The notes: a model not told the origin generated them from the sequence alone. Positions 30,961 to 43,289 are shown, numbered from the stretch's first letter. The stretch is 64,000 bases of DNA from Phocoena phocoena (GCF_963924675.1 NC_089232.1:29586842-29650841); one strand, 5' to 3'. Made by a program: numbers and translations.

Positions 30961-32159
30961 GTCCCAAATACTTGACTCTGTAGGATAAAGCCGTGCTGGG
31001 GAAGGGGAAGGGGAGACTGAGCTCCCTATTGGTGGGGGGGGGGGGGTGCTGGGGCAGCCTCTTTTGGCTGGTCCTTCCTCCAGCTGCCCTTCCTGCTAGG
31101 CCAGAGCTCAGCCATTAGACCAGGCAAGGGAAAGGCGCCTCGGGAAACCTGGGTCAGCCTGGGTCAACCTGTCACACCAAATTGTGGACCTGGGGCTAGG
31201 AGAACCTCATCCCAGGCAGGGAAACTTCTGAGGCCACCTGGGGCCAGGCCATGGGCCGCCTGTACTTTGTAACTTGGACTCCTGGTAACTAGCCCTGGGG
31301 GGACAGAGGAGGAGAACAGAAAGCCACTTGATGGCCTCCTGCTTTCAGTCACGACAGAGGTTTTATGATCTGAGAGGTGAACTGGGGAGCAGGCACAGAC
31401 GTTTTAACCTTGATCCTAACATACTGAATGAAAACGCAGGCAAACCGTTTGGGTTTGGGTTTAAAAAACATTTTGTTTTTAAACAAAAAAAGAAGTAAAG
31501 CTCCAAGCTCACTTCAGGTAATGGTGCTGGGATTTTGCAGCCTTCCAGAGGTGGGGTTGTCCCTGACTCCAGAGAGCTCCCTGGAGGAAATCCTGCAGTT
31601 CGGTTGCAGTGACTTGACGAGAGACAGACGCTCTGGGGATCCTATCTCTGGGGCCCAGAACTGGGGCTCAGAAGCCTTGCTGTGGTTCTGCAGGGTGCAG
31701 GCGGCTGTCCCCGACTTCTACCCACCGCAGGATGGTGGGGGCTCCCTCCCTGACGGAGTGCGGCCAAGGGAAATCACATTAGCAAATGAGGTGTCGTGAT
31801 TGATGGGGTCTCTTCTGGACGTCAGGATGATGAATGGGCTGCAAGAGTGGGCCTGACCACAGGATGGGGGCCATGAGGGGACCACACCCAGCAGTCCCGT
31901 CGCACAGGGACTCTGCTTACACGGGGTAGGGACACAGGGCATGTTGAATGAATGGTCCGTTGATGAAAACTTCAATACGGTCAGCACTGTGTGGAGGGCT
32001 GGATGTTGTCAACTGTTTTCTGAGGCACCAGAATCTGATGGATGAGTGAGTCCCTGATCTTGTAGTCCCTCGGATTGCTCTGAAGCCCTCTTCCGTTTTG
32101 CCAAGCTCCCTCCACAGGCACCCTTCCCCCTCATGCCTCCCACACTGGCCATGTGTTTA
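30961..32159. other. Unassigned
   Basis: Mostly unique. A G-run of 12-13 bases lies near 31035-31047. Small ORFs lack domains. Confidence 0.4.
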
Positions 32160-32510
32160 GGCAAGGTGATGCTTAGGTGCCGTCATAAATTAACCCCTAA
32201 ATTTCAGTGGCCTCACTCACGGGTGGCTTTTGGCTCACTTACGTGGCAGTCCAACGTGGGTGTTCCTGGCTGGCCCTGTGACTTTCCTCCAGGTGGTGAT
32301 TCGGGGACCCTGGCTTCTTCCATCTTGTGGTCTCATCATCTCCCAGTGCCTCGAGGCCTCTCGTATGTCCAGCGGACCGGCAGCACATGGAGAAATCACA
32401 TGTGCCTTTTGAAACCCCTTAGCTGGGAAGTGATCATTTCTACACGATTGGTGAGAATTAGTCACACGCATATAGTATGTCTGGATGAAAGGAGGGCTGG
32501 TGACATTCCT
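32160..32510. mobile_element. Old interspersed-repeat-like segment
   Basis: The order TTTCAGTGGCCTCACTCACG, GGCAGTCCAACGTGGGTGTT, TCCATCTTGTGGTCTCATC and GGAAGTGATCATTTC resembles a common old mammalian interspersed repeat. I could not name the family. Confidence 0.35.
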
Positions 32511-32654
32511 CACTGGGCAGTTGATTGCCAGAAAAAAAAAACACAACAACTCTGTTCTACAGAGAGGAACAACGGAGAGCAAGCCATCTCAGCATATCCA
32601 TTCCTCAGAGGCCTTCATCCTTGCCATCCTCCTCCTTGTTGTCCAAATAGCTAA

Positions 32655-32697
32655 CACACACACACGCGCACACACACTCACACACACACACTCGCAC
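32655..32697. repeat. Compound (CA)n microsatellite
   Basis: CA units with CACGCG and CACTCA interruptions. Confidence 0.95.
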
Positions 32698-32704
32698 TAC
32701 GTTC

Positions 32705-33045
32705 TGGTCATTGCTCTCCGTTCTTTGCATATTTTAAATCTTGTAATTCTCGCAACAACCCAGTGAGCAGATAGATACTACTCTATCCCATTGGTTCCAA
32801 GATGCACAATTTTTTTTCACACTCTAGCCTCTCTGAAATCAGAACATAGTCAATGGCACCTTTCGATCACTGTCAGTTAGGCAGCAGTCATGGTGGCTGT
32901 GTGTGGAAAACCTTCCTCTGACACTCTCTGAAAAGATTGGGGGAGTTCCAGCATCTACAGATTCGGAAACTGGTGCCCAGGCAGGTTTAGTAACTTGCCC
33001 AAAGTCACACAGTCAATGAGTGGTGAAGCTGAGGTTTGCAGCCTG
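32705..33045 (-). mobile_element. MIR, antisense, with a diverged middle
   Basis: The left piece has AAATCTTGTAATTCTCGCAA and the right piece AACTTGCCCAAAGTCACACA with GTCAATGAGTGGTGAAGCTG. Both follow antisense MIR order. The middle (32800-32930) is not recognisable and may be foreign. Confidence 0.6.
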
Positions 33046-35279
33046 GCATCCCCCTCCTCTCCACTTCCAATAGTTTGAAAGACTTGTTCTGGGGAACCAG
33101 CCACATTGAACAACTCCCCCTCTCAGACCTTTCCTTGGAGCTTTCTATGGAGGGTGAAGGAGAAGTATTTCTCCACGTCCAAGATCAGGGTCCTCCAAAC
33201 TGGCAGAAGCTCGGTTCTTGCCAGAGTGATGGGACTCCAGTTACAAGGGCATCTGCTGAAGCCAGGATGCCTGTTACATTCTTGTCTGGCTAATAATTTA
33301 ATCTCTCAAAAAGCAACAAGTGGAACCAGCAGGATACACCAAATTCTGATCAACTAAGAGGCGTGCAGTGGTGAACCGAAAGTGATAGAAACCTGGGAAG
33401 AAAAGGACTTTATCATCCTGGCAGTGGCAATGTCACAGGAAGGGAGTAGTGGGCAAAACCAGTTATGTAGGGTGGACCTTGAGAAAGTAGATAGTTTTCA
33501 AATAGAGAAAATATAGTGGCCCCAAGATGACTCAAAAGATCAATGTGGCCCCTTGAAAAGCTCAAAACAAAAAAGAAAATCAAAAACTATCACCAACAGC
33601 AACAACAAGGAATAAGATGGTGGGAGAAGGGGAGTTCAGCATATTGCTAGAGCAGAAACAAACACCTCTCCCATATTTACTCAGGTCAGATGGTACAAAG
33701 TGTGTCAGGACCACCCCAGCCAGAAAGTGTCAAAGCTGAAAAGGGCCTTTGATGAGAGAGATGGCTGAACGTTTGCCTCCTAAAAACATTCTCGTCTTGC
33801 TTGGAGAGTGAACATCCGTGGGAACTGTCCGCACATAGGAGCAGCAACCTGATGCCCGGAGAGGTGGCAGCTACGTTGGCCCAGGTGAGCTGGGTTTCAG
33901 CTCTGGGAGAAATTGCTGCGAGCAAACCCCTTGATAAGTGGAGGAAAAATGAAGATCAGAGATGGATGAAGATTATCCTGATCTTCCAGATTGAATTTGG
34001 AAGATGGAGACTGTGAAGTCAGTCCAGCAACAGACGGCAGCAGGTCATGATTATAAATGGTTGGCGGAGCTGGTCAGACCCGCCCAGTGCAGCCCCTTGG
34101 GCTCTGAGTCCCACTCAGCTCTGCCCCCACTCCTGCTGCAGGGTTGGTGCTGCCCTGCCAGCCACGCTCACGTGGGCACCACCCAGTGGCACCTAACCCT
34201 AACCTCCCGCTCCCCACAGAGTGCTCCGGGGCACATCAGGAACCTTCTAGGTACCCGCCCATGCGGAATGGGAAGTGCAGGAGAGTGAGCTCCCAGGGGT
34301 GAAACTGGAGCGGATGGGTTCCCACTTCCCCCCACAGACAAGCAGCCCCGAAGTGCATTTCATACAGCTCCTTGGTCAGCCTCGTGGAGCCCAGCGACCA
34401 GCAGCGATGGAGGTCAGCTCTCTCCCGCCCACTTCATTCCGTGTCCCTCTGTCCTGCTCCCGGGGCACAGTCCTCAGTACGAGGACTTTTAACCTTTATC
34501 TCAGAAGCTGCTTTCTGTAGTGTTATGGAAAGTGTGGAAAACAGAGACATTAAATAACTCACAGTCCTATCTCCCTGACCCAACTTCTACAATATTGCGA
34601 AGACCCTCATGTGTGCACATTGTTTTACATATTTACCCTCATGGGGTGCACGTAATTTTATAGATTGTTTTTCTGAGTTCACACTATATCTAAATTTCCC
34701 CCCCTTTGTTACCACATATGTTTTTTAAAAAGTATTATTATTTTAACGGTGCCAGTGCTTTCCCACGGAGAGGATGTATCACGATCGACTGCCATTTTCC
34801 TGCATCTGGGCTCTTAGATCACAGCTGTCAACATTGTGGTGGGGTTATCAGGTCTAAGAATTCGAACAACTTCATGGTTCTTGATACATAGTGATAAAAT
34901 AAAGAAATGTCTTTGACAGCCTATAAGAGAGAGCAAAGATGCCTAGGAGCCAGCATCACTTTGCGAAGAGCAAATAAAACCTGGCAGAACCTGTTCTCCC
35001 TTCAGGCGTGGGTACCAGAGACCAGGGGAATTCGGTATACTTCGTTGTTGCAGCTTGCACGGCCTCTGGTCCTATTTTGTGGACAAAATGGATGAGGATA
35101 CAGATAGGATGAGAGACGGCTAAATTGTCATCCCTCAGTTCCATTGATTAAAAAGTTGATGTCCATAAGCAGGGAGATTTTTGGTGGCCTGCTTCGTTCA
35201 GCATTTTTGTCATTGAACATGGGTGAAGAAGCAGATTGCCCTTGTGTCACAATCATGGATGAAACAACTCTAAGAGGGA
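33046..35279. other. Unassigned
   Basis: A long unique-looking stretch with only short domain-less ORFs. CACCTAACCCTAACCTCC at 34190-34207 is a small telomere-like coincidence. The AT-rich part at 34560-34830 may be an old LINE 3' end. Confidence 0.35.
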
Positions 35280-35640
35280 TGAACAATACACTGAGTTAAA
35301 AGACAAGACTCGAATAGATCTTGAGAAGTTAGAAGGATAGACTATAACTCAGCAGGATGAAGTGTTACATAAGGCATTTAGTTCAAAAAATCAACTGCAT
35401 ATGGACAGGATGGGGAAGCCCTGCCTTACTTAATAGCTGTTCATGTGAAACAGACCCAGAGACTACAGTTGACCTCAAGCTCAATATGAATCATCTGTGC
35501 TGTGTGGCTGCCAAGGAGACTAATATAATCTTGGGCCACGTTAAGAGAAGTATAATATTAAGACCAGGGGAGGGGGCGTTCCCACCAGGCTCTGATTAAT
35601 CAGACCACACTGGGAACATAGAGTCGAGTCCTCTGAGTCG
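35280..35640 (+). mobile_element. L3/CR1-type LINE relic (reverse transcriptase C-terminal part)
   Basis: The plus frame reads DLKLNMNHLCCVAAKETN then IILGHVKRS near 35468-35560. This matches the conserved CR1/L3 LINE motif (LxxNMxxxCxxAAKxxNxxLG) that follows the RT palm. The next motif survives only as DNA (CTCTGATTAATCAGACCACA near 35589), out of frame. It is an ancient, inactive copy. Confidence 0.75.
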
Positions 35641-35667
35641 GTTTCTCAGTGGAACACTGACAAATTC

Positions 35668-35790
35668 ATTCCTTCATAAAGCATTTGTTGAATGCCTACT
35701 ACATGCCCAGCACTGTGCTAGAGGCAGAGGATACACAGATAGATGAGACATCCTCCTGGCACACGCAGAGGTCACAACCTGGTGATATCG
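35668..35790 (-). mobile_element. L2-like 3' end, antisense
   Basis: AAGCATTTGTTGAATGCCTA, CAGCACTGTGCTAGAGGC and GAGGATACACAGATAGATGA have the order common at antisense L2 3' ends. Confidence 0.65.
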
Positions 35791-35908
35791 GTAGTGTTCA
35801 GATTTCACATAACATTTAATAATTTATGAAGCAAAACTTAGAAAGCAGAAATATATGCTGTCTGCTGTGCTTAGGATCCTTCAAGTGCTCTCAGGAATCA
35901 AAGGGATA

Positions 35909-35943
35909 TCGCACACACACACATTCAAACACACACACTCACA
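35909..35943. repeat. (AC)n microsatellite, interrupted
   Basis: Two AC runs split by ATTCAA. Confidence 0.93.
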
Positions 35944-36812
35944 GCACTGTAGCGGTCTTCATTTGAGGTGGAAAGTTAATACTGACACCCTCTTCTCCAT
36001 CCGCCCTCCCATCCAGCGCTGTTTGGTCCAACTATCACGTTGTAGATTCCTCTCACCCTGGCTTTGAGCTGGAGCATCCTTAGGGTTCCAGTATGAGTTT
36101 GCTACGGTAGGGGTGCTAAATTGGCCTGCAGAGTCAATCCTTTGAGAATGCTTTCCTGTATCGTAGAGGCTGGAAAGCTAAAAACTACATTTCCTAGAAT
36201 CCCCTAAAGCTAAGATTCTGGATGCAAATTATGTTTTGCCAACTGGACGCGGGATTTGAAAGGTGGAATTGTAGCAAGTGCCATCATCCCACTACCTCGG
36301 CTCTTGCTTTGGGCAAGTGTAATCGGGACTGGCAGTGCCCCAGTGTCCTGTGATACCAGTGAGAATGGCCTGTACTCTGGTCACCATGTCACAGGAGTGA
36401 CTGGGGAACTGATCACTGCTTCCCGCACTTGGGGACCCAGGCTGGCAAAGAAACTAGAATGTGGAGAATGTGGGTCACTGTGACAAGGGAAAAAAGAATA
36501 CAGAAAATTACACAATAGCACTTAAAGCTTCCACTAGGAGGTGACACATAAGTTATTGAGTCACGAGATCACTTAACTCTGGGAGGCAGAGAAGGCTAAT
36601 CTTACCATGTGGCTGGGGGAGAAGTGGAAATATTTGGTGAAACCCTAATGACCAGCACACCAGTCATCAGCTTCCTGAACACTGAGGTGCAGATGTGGTG
36701 TGGCCGGGGGGGGGACTTCTGGGTCCCAATCCCACAGCAGCCTCCAGATTCCTTGCCACCCTGGTTGTGGCAGACTACAAGCTCCCCTGGCCACATCCAG
36801 GAAGGATTTCTC
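35944..36812. other. Unassigned, includes an old-repeat-like part
   Basis: AAAACTACATTTCCTAGAAT near 36180 and the text to about 36480 look like a worn LTR or DNA-transposon relic. The family was not resolved. A G9 run lies near 36706-36714. Confidence 0.35.
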
Positions 36813-36826
36813 AGAAAGTCAGCCTT

Positions 36827-37033
36827 GGGCTTCCCTGGTGGTGCAGTGGTTGCGAGTCTGCTTGCCAATGCAGGGGACACAGGTTCGTGCCCTGGTCCAG
36901 GAAGATCCCATGTGCCGCGGAGCGGCTATGCCCGTGAGCCATGGCCGCTGAGCCTGTGCGTCCGGAGCCTGTGCTCCGCAACGGGAGAGGCCACAACAGT
37001 GAGAGGCCCGCGTACCGAAAAAAAAAAAAAAAA
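36827..37033 (+). mobile_element. CHR-2 SINE
   Basis: Head GGGCTTCCCTGGTGGTGCAG, intact B box GGTTCGTGCCC, 17-base A tail. Target duplication AGAAAGTCAGCCTT at 36813-36826 and 37034-37047. Confidence 0.97.
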
Positions 37034-37189
37034 AGAAAGTCAGCCTTGATCCTGCTGCTCTGACCCCTCCAGTGGTTTTATAATCACCTAACTACCTGTG
37101 TTCAATCCCTTTCTGCTTAACATAGCCGTGGTGCCATCTATTTCCTACTGAACACTGATTGACACAAGCCGCCTGCATGCCCTGCCTTG

Positions 37190-37400
37190 GTCTCCAAAAC
37201 CGCCACCCTCAGCACTGCCTTCCTTTCACCCTGAGAGCAGTCTTGTGAGGCTGGTAGGGAGGTATTGTCAGCTCTTTGTTTACTGAGGAAAAAGTGAGGC
37301 CCATGAAACTCAAACAACTCATCCAAGGTCACAGAATCAGACTGTGGCAGAGCTGGGTCACAAACCGTTGAACCACATGTCCAAACCACATCATGTAGAG
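37190..37400 (-). mobile_element. MIR SINE, antisense
   Basis: GAGGAAAAAGTGAGGCCCAT, CATCCAAGGTCACAGAATC and GTGGCAGAGCTGGGTCACAA show the antisense core and tRNA-proximal part. Confidence 0.85.
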
Positions 37401-37489
37401 AAGCACATCACAAGGAGAGGACCTGTGAGGTCTAGACACAAGGTCTCACAAGGAAGGCTATAGACAATTTAGGGAGAGTGGTAGACAAA

Positions 37490-38055
37490 AGAGTTGACTT
37501 AAAATACTTAAAACGTACTGAAGCAGACTGCATTTTCCAGAAAGTGGTCACAGCCATATTTCCAGTCCCATATGCTCTTCCTGAACCTTGCTGTTACCCC
37601 ATCAGGAAATGGAGTCCACTTCCCTCTCCCCTTGAACCTGGGTGGGGCTTAGTGACTGCCTTGGTGGTCAGAATGGGATGATAGCGATGCTGCATGGCTG
37701 TTGAAGTTGGGCCATAAAAGTTCATAGAGTTTCCACCAGGCTCTTTTAAAGTGTTCTCCCTTAGAGCCAATCCACCATGTTGTGCGGAAGCCTAGCACGT
37801 GGAAAGGCCACCTAAATGTTCCCTAGCTGACAGCCTCTGCTAAGGTCCCAGTCAACAGCCAGCAGACCTGTGAGTGAATGGGCCTGGGGACAGTTCTGCT
37901 CTCCAGCCTCTGACCCAACCCAATTCATGCCAGGTGAGGCAGAGATGAGCCTTGCCCACTGTGTCTTGCCAGAATTTTGGATTCATGAGCAAAATGCATG
38001 TCATTTTAAAGTTATTAAGTTTTGTTACATAGCGATTGATAGCCAGGACAAGTGC
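37490..38055 (+). mobile_element. MLT1-type MaLR LTR, second copy
   Basis: CATCAGGAAATGGAGTCCAC, CCCTTGAACCTGGGTGGGGC, ACCATGTTGTGCGGAAGCC and the 3' part AGTTATTAAGTTTTGTTACA with ATAGCCAGGACAA follow MLT1 LTR order. No internal gene sequence is attached. Confidence 0.78.
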
Positions 38056-38129
38056 CCAAGAAGAAGTCCATTTATTCTACATAGCTGTTCACTTACGGGG
38101 TTAAAAATTTCTAAGTAGCTACAGCCTGG

Positions 38130-38530
38130 CTTTCTTTGTTGGGTCCTGGAAGTTCAGAGGTGACTAGGACACCCTCCCTCACCTCAAGCTTCTTGCAGTT
38201 TTGTAGGGGAGACGTATGGGCAATGAGGTCATGACAACCTGCTGACACAAAAGCACGTTCAGCTAGCTCTGATTGGGTGAGTTAATAAAAGGTTCACAGA
38301 GAAAATGACACCCTGGGCTGGTCTCAGTCTGAATCGGAGTTCTGTGAATATGGAGTGAGGACACCATTCCAGCAGAGGGAACAGCAAGTGCGAGAGCCTG
38401 GAGGTGTGACTAGCCTGGCACATCCAGGACAGAGAGACAAACACTCAGCAGAGTGAAATCAGAGTTGAGGAGAATCAGCAGGAACCCGGTCACCATGATC
38501 CTGGCAGGGGCAAGCAACCAAAGAGACTTT
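38130..38530. mobile_element. Old mammal-wide repeat (L2-like)
   Basis: TAGGGGAGACGTATGGGCAA, ATTCCAGCAGAGGGAACAGC and AAGTGCGAGAGCCTGGAG resemble an old mammal-wide interspersed repeat; family uncertain. Confidence 0.45.
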
Positions 38531-38639
38531 GGAAAGAGAGCTGAGGTGATTATTAGAACTTCTGGCAAAAGAAACTATTTGTTGAGATGAGAAAATTTAA
38601 AGGAAGAGTGATTTGGGAAGGAGTTGAGGAGCTTGTTAA

Positions 38640-39060
38640 TGGATTTGTTGATTATGAGGTGTGCGTTAGAATGATTTCAGCTAAAGGGAACAAAATACCT
38701 GACTGGAAGTGGTTTAGAATAAAGATGTGTGTTTATTCACATAGCAGTAAGCCCAGAGATCACAGGGTTAGGTCACTGGTTCAATCATATAATCAATGAT
38801 GCAAGATTCGTCTTTACTTTTGGTCTGCAACCTCAGCACATCGGGTTTGTTCCCTCGTGGTCACAAAGTGGATGCTGGATGTCCAGGCACTACCTCTGGA
38901 GGCTAACTTCTGGCCAAGAAAGAGCAGAGTTTTCATTCGTGAGTCTATTTTAGTAGAGAGAAAAACGTTCCTGGAAGCCTCTAGGTCCACTGATCGGGAT
39001 GAGGACATATGTGCATCTCCTAGCTGCAAGGGAGGCTGGGAGAACAACCACGTGGCCTTT
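38640..39060. mobile_element. Old interspersed-repeat-like segment
   Basis: GAAGTGGTTTAGAATAAAGA, GTTTATTCACATAGCAGTAA and the end AGCTGCAAGGGAGGCTGGGA follow the order of a widespread old mammalian repeat that I could not name. Confidence 0.4.
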
Positions 39061-40494
39061 ATAGCCCCTCTGTGGGAGGTGGGTTTTGACAGAGAAAAGT
39101 GAGCAGTGAGGGAAGAATGGCTGTTGGGGAGGTTCCAGCCAGGTCTACCTGTGGAGCGCTCAGGTAGAGATGCCAAGGAGTCACATATGCAAGTCTGGCA
39201 TTCAGGAGAGCACTCCACGTCGGAGATTTTAAAGATAATGTTGGTATGTATGTTTTTCTAAGATTTGTTGAATGCTGTGCTAGGCATCTTACATAATTGT
39301 TCCCTTAACTTCCTAATACCCTAGGGGAACTTGAATGCCCGGGCACTGGAGGCTCTTTAAAACCACCTGTTTTCCTGTGTGGAGTGGATGAGAAAGTTCT
39401 TTGAGGCGCCTGGTACTCCCATAGGGTCTCTCCACAATTTTCCCTGAATGGGTAGGTGTGAACAGCCCCTCTCGTGCCTATGTCGTATGGGAGAGCAGAG
39501 CCTGATCTAGTGAAATTCTGGAGACAGCAAAAGGGAAGCCTCTGAGTCTGGGTGAAGTTCTTGGGGGAACAGCTCAGCCCTGGACCCATGAGGAGACCTG
39601 GAGCCCAGATGCAAAGAACGGTGCTTTCCCAGGGATATGGGCATCAGAGAAACAGCTACGGTGCTGGGCCAAGGGAGAAAGCAGAGACTGAACCAGGGAG
39701 AGAGGTACGAGAGTGTGTTCCCCTCTTGCTGAAGACAAGCTGAGTTGAGGCGGGGGGGGGTGGATTTCTAATTCTCCTGAGGTCTCTCCACATGGCAGCT
39801 GCCCGTGGTGGGGAAACCTGCTGGCCAGGCTGTTGAAGGGAAGGGACTAGAGGACATGGTAAAGAGAAAGAGCTTTCATCCTGTGCTTTGGAAGTGACCC
39901 CAGTGGGTGGTGGCCACAGAATGTTACCTGGAGAAGTAGACTCTAAGGAGGTAGGATTTTTAAATGGACTTGGAATTATATCATGGGTTCTTCTCGTCTC
40001 ACCTGAGGCTGAGTCCTAAGCTCACTCCAGCGGAAGGAGCTCAGTCTGGGTAGGGCCTATGGCAGAACCCAGAGACCCTGGAGAACATTCATACTGAGAG
40101 CACTGCCAGGGATCTCAGGAACTGTGTAGAGTCCAACATTGATGACTGAACCCCAGCTAGCATCTTGATGGCTGTAGAGAGACAATGGTGCCCACCAGCA
40201 TGCCACCTGCCCCACAACTGTCTCCACCCCCTTGCAGGGAAGCAGGACCATGGGGCTGGTTCTGACCAATGCACTGGTGAACTGTCTCATCACCCACCCT
40301 GTGAATGTCTTCTGATGAGATGACAGAGCCCCAGGTCAAAGTAGCCTGCAACAAGAGTGGAAGATAGTTGCCCTGAAATGTCCAGCTGCAGAATTTTAGT
40401 GACAGAAAAATAAGCCTTTTCTGTATGAAGATTTGGGGCTGTTTGTTACTGCAGTATAATATCGCATATTTTTACCAATACACAGTATGTGTTT
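39061..40494. other. Unassigned, with a small MIR piece
   Basis: An antisense MIR-like piece lies at about 39245-39345 (GCTGTGCTAGGCATCTTACA). The rest is unique. The G9 run near 39753 and short ORFs have no meaning I can support. Confidence 0.4.
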
Positions 40495-40700
40495 GATACC
40501 CATCCATTTAAATTATAGCTGCTGACTGGTTATATGACCGTGGGCCAGTCCCTTCCTCTCTAGGCCTCAGTTTCTCCATCTAAGAACTGGGAGTAGTTAC
40601 ACTTGCTTTATTTATAGGATCGTTTCAAGGACTGAATGTGACAGCACTTGGTTCATTATGAGACACATACAAATCTTGTTCATTTCACTTCCGCTTCCAT
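40495..40700 (+). mobile_element. MIR SINE
   Basis: GACTGGTTATATGACCGTGG, CTAGGCCTCAGTTTCTCCAT, AAGAACTGGGAGTAGTTACA and GGATCGTTTCAAGGACTGAA follow sense MIR order. Confidence 0.9.
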
Positions 40701-41395
40701 GAATGAGACATAAAGAGGTAGGAGGCAAGGACCCTGGCCTGTAGGGTGTCCAGTTTCATTCATGGCACAAAGTGAGATGGACGGTGTGACTCCCTGCAGG
40801 TGGGAAACGATATTCCCTGAGAATCGGCTGAAGGTAGGGCTGGAGCTTCTGTTCCAAGTTTTTCAGAAGGTGGGTTTTAAAAGTGGGGATGAAATAAGGT
40901 CTGCCCCTCCTGATTTGGCAGGGCTCCCCAAGCCTCTTCTTCCCCATCTCAAAAATGGGTCTAACTCAAGAGGTCTTCCTAAGTGGTGCCCGCTTTGATC
41001 CTTTGCCCGCCCATCTCTCCAAGTTTCCTCCAGGAGGGAAGTCAGTGGTTCAATGCTGTCCCAGCTGCTCATGTCATTCTGGAAGGCCATTCCAAAATGT
41101 GAGGGAGAGTTCCAGGAGAACTCTGCCAGCCCCGGGCCCTCTTCCCTGATTGGGCTCTGGAAATCTTGGCTCTGAGGCTGCTGCCATTTCTGTGTGTCCA
41201 GCTGCGGGCATGGAGACTTAAGAGCGGCAGGCAACAGCTTGACCAGTCCCTGGTGGGAGAGTGGTACTTAGCGGGGTAGGCTGTGAGCTGGGTGGAGGTG
41301 AGGGGTCCCGGGGCAAGGCTGAGGAAGGGAGAGGCTGTCCTATAGGGCCAAAGACAGGCCCATAGCCTGCCTCCATGTGCCCAGGGGCTTCTGAA
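40701..41395. other. Unassigned
   Basis: No gene or repeat recognised; overlapping ORFs on both strands. Confidence 0.4.
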
Positions 41396-41399
41396 TGAT

Positions 41400-41560
41400 T
41401 CTGGAAACAAGACCCTTGGGTTCAAGTTCCTTTCTGTGTGGCCCTGGACAAATCACTTATGACTCCTCTGTTGCCACCAGTGGGAAATGGAGCACACACC
41501 TGTCTCACAGGCCAGGTAGTAAAGGACTGTGCAGTGCTATATGTTCAGCAGTAGATAAAG
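41400..41560 (+). mobile_element. MIR fragment
   Basis: CTTGGGTTCAAGTTCCTTTC, TGTGGCCCTGGACAAATCAC and CAGTGGGAAATGGAGC follow sense MIR order with a degraded core. Confidence 0.7.
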
Positions 41561-42764
41561 CCCGACGTCTGGTGGGGCATCCCACTGGGAAGGGCAGCCC
41601 TGAGCTGGGGATGAGGACTGGAGATGGCTGACCGACGACCCTGGCGAGGACGCGGGGCTGGATTCTGAGGCTGCAGGGAGGCAGGGAGCAGGAGACAGGG
41701 GCCACTGGCTGCTTTGGCACCAGGCATCCCTTCCTCACATCCCACTTGGCCTTGGAAAGCAGCGGAGCTGACCTCCCTCCCCAGCTGTTCCTCATGCTCC
41801 AGATAAATTGTTTCCGCCTGAGTTGCCTCCCCCTGCCCCAGTCCTCTTCCTGTTGCAACACCTCGGCTGGGCAGTAAACACTGGCTCTATCTGTCTCCGC
41901 CATGTCCCTGGCTTCCTGCCGTCACAGGCTCACCCTCCTCCAGCCCAGCCCTGGCCAGATGTGCCCATGGCTTTCCCAGCTGTTCCCTTGACCTCTGAGT
42001 CAAAGCTTTCTATACCAAGGGATTGCCCTTGGCCCTCCCCACCCTCTCCCCTGCCCTCTCCCCCTTTATTATGAGGGCAGGAACTGAGAGAGTCCCAGGC
42101 TGCCTTTTCATTGCAGTTTTCTCTTTCACCCCAGCTCCTCGGCAGCCTCTGTAGACTCCAGCATTTGGCAACAATGTAAAAGATGCCCATCATGTCTTCA
42201 TTGTGCCCCCAGCACGCTGCTTCCCAGATTCTCAGGGCTGGTCTCCCCCACCAGGTGTCCAGACCCTCCAAGTGCTCCAGAATCCTCCTGAATGGGAGAA
42301 GACAATCTGACAAGCCCACCCAGATGAGGTGCTCCAGACCTAGCCCCTCATCCCTCCCAGGTGCCATGTTCCCTTTAGGGTCTCCACATGGCCTCATCTT
42401 CCCTAGGGAGGGTTACTTCCACTTCTCCTGCCCTGGCCCTGGCCCCATCCAAGCATCCTGGCCCCAGGCCCATCCACAGCCATTCTTCAAGAGCAAAAGG
42501 GGCTTCTCTTCTTTCCTGATCTCCAGGGGTGCTAAGGGGCAGTCCTGGTTTTGGATAGGAAAGGAACAGGACCCTTTTCTGGCCTGGGTGGGAGTTTGGA
42601 GATGGTGGTCCAGCCTTTCCAGGCCTCCATGTCCTGACCTTACCATCAGAACACAGCTCCATGGCTGCCCCACTTCCCTGGTAGATGACAAGGATACCCA
42701 TATCTGTCTCTTCAGGTGACCCAACAGGACACTGATGGATACTCCCAGACCTATCTCTCTCTGT

Positions 42765-42765
<1 letters not shown>
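41561..42765. other. Unassigned GC-rich stretch with a nonrepetitive pyrimidine-rich core
   Basis: Between 41780 and 42115 the sequence is free of recognised repeats. CCCAGCTGTTCC occurs twice (near 41783 and 41976) and an inverted repeat TTGAC...GTCAA spans 41988-42003 over an AP-1-like GAGTCA. A 178-codon ORF at 42183-42719 has opposing open frames and no domain. Confidence 0.35.

Positions 42766-42813
<48 letters not shown>
42766..42813. repeat. (AC)24 microsatellite
   Basis: Uninterrupted AC dinucleotides; the longest pure CA/AC array in the window. Confidence 0.98.
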
Positions 42814-42814
<1 letters not shown>

Positions 42815-43289
42815 GTCAGAAGTTCGGGAGGAAAAGTGGGGTAACACCTAACCCTCTAGTAGCAGCACTTTAAACACACATTTGACACAACAGTGGTTAA
42901 GAGCATGACGAAAAGACCACCTGGAGAAACTGTGAAGAGATCCTTTTGCTGGAATTCAGTGGAAACCTGAGTGCCAGCCTGAGTGAAGGAGAAGACTTCC
43001 TCCCACACATCAGGGTCACCTGGGCTCCTGTCCCTGAGGTTCAGAACGTGGTGGGCTTCTGCTCTGCACCGAGCCTCTCCAGAGCTCACCCTCGTTCAGT
43101 TGCAGATCCTCTGTCACCCCTCATATCCCTTCCCTATGGCCCTGGAGATCTTTCCACACCTCACGGCTATCCCATTCCCCACAGGTCCTGGTACCAGGAC
43201 TGACGGCACAGGTGGACGAGCTGATTAGAGAAAAGGACAGCTAGAAAAAGGGACTTGGAAATCATTCTCGTCACCTCTTTTTATAAAGG
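42814..43289. other. Unassigned
   Basis: No repeat or gene recognised. Confidence 0.4.

Noticed and set aside
34190..34207. CCTAACCCTAACC as an interstitial telomere
   Set aside because: Under two hexamers; easily due to chance.
42183..42719. 178-codon plus-strand ORF
   Set aside because: Two 144-codon ORFs run opposite to it, partly through the AC array; typical of GC-rich noncoding DNA.
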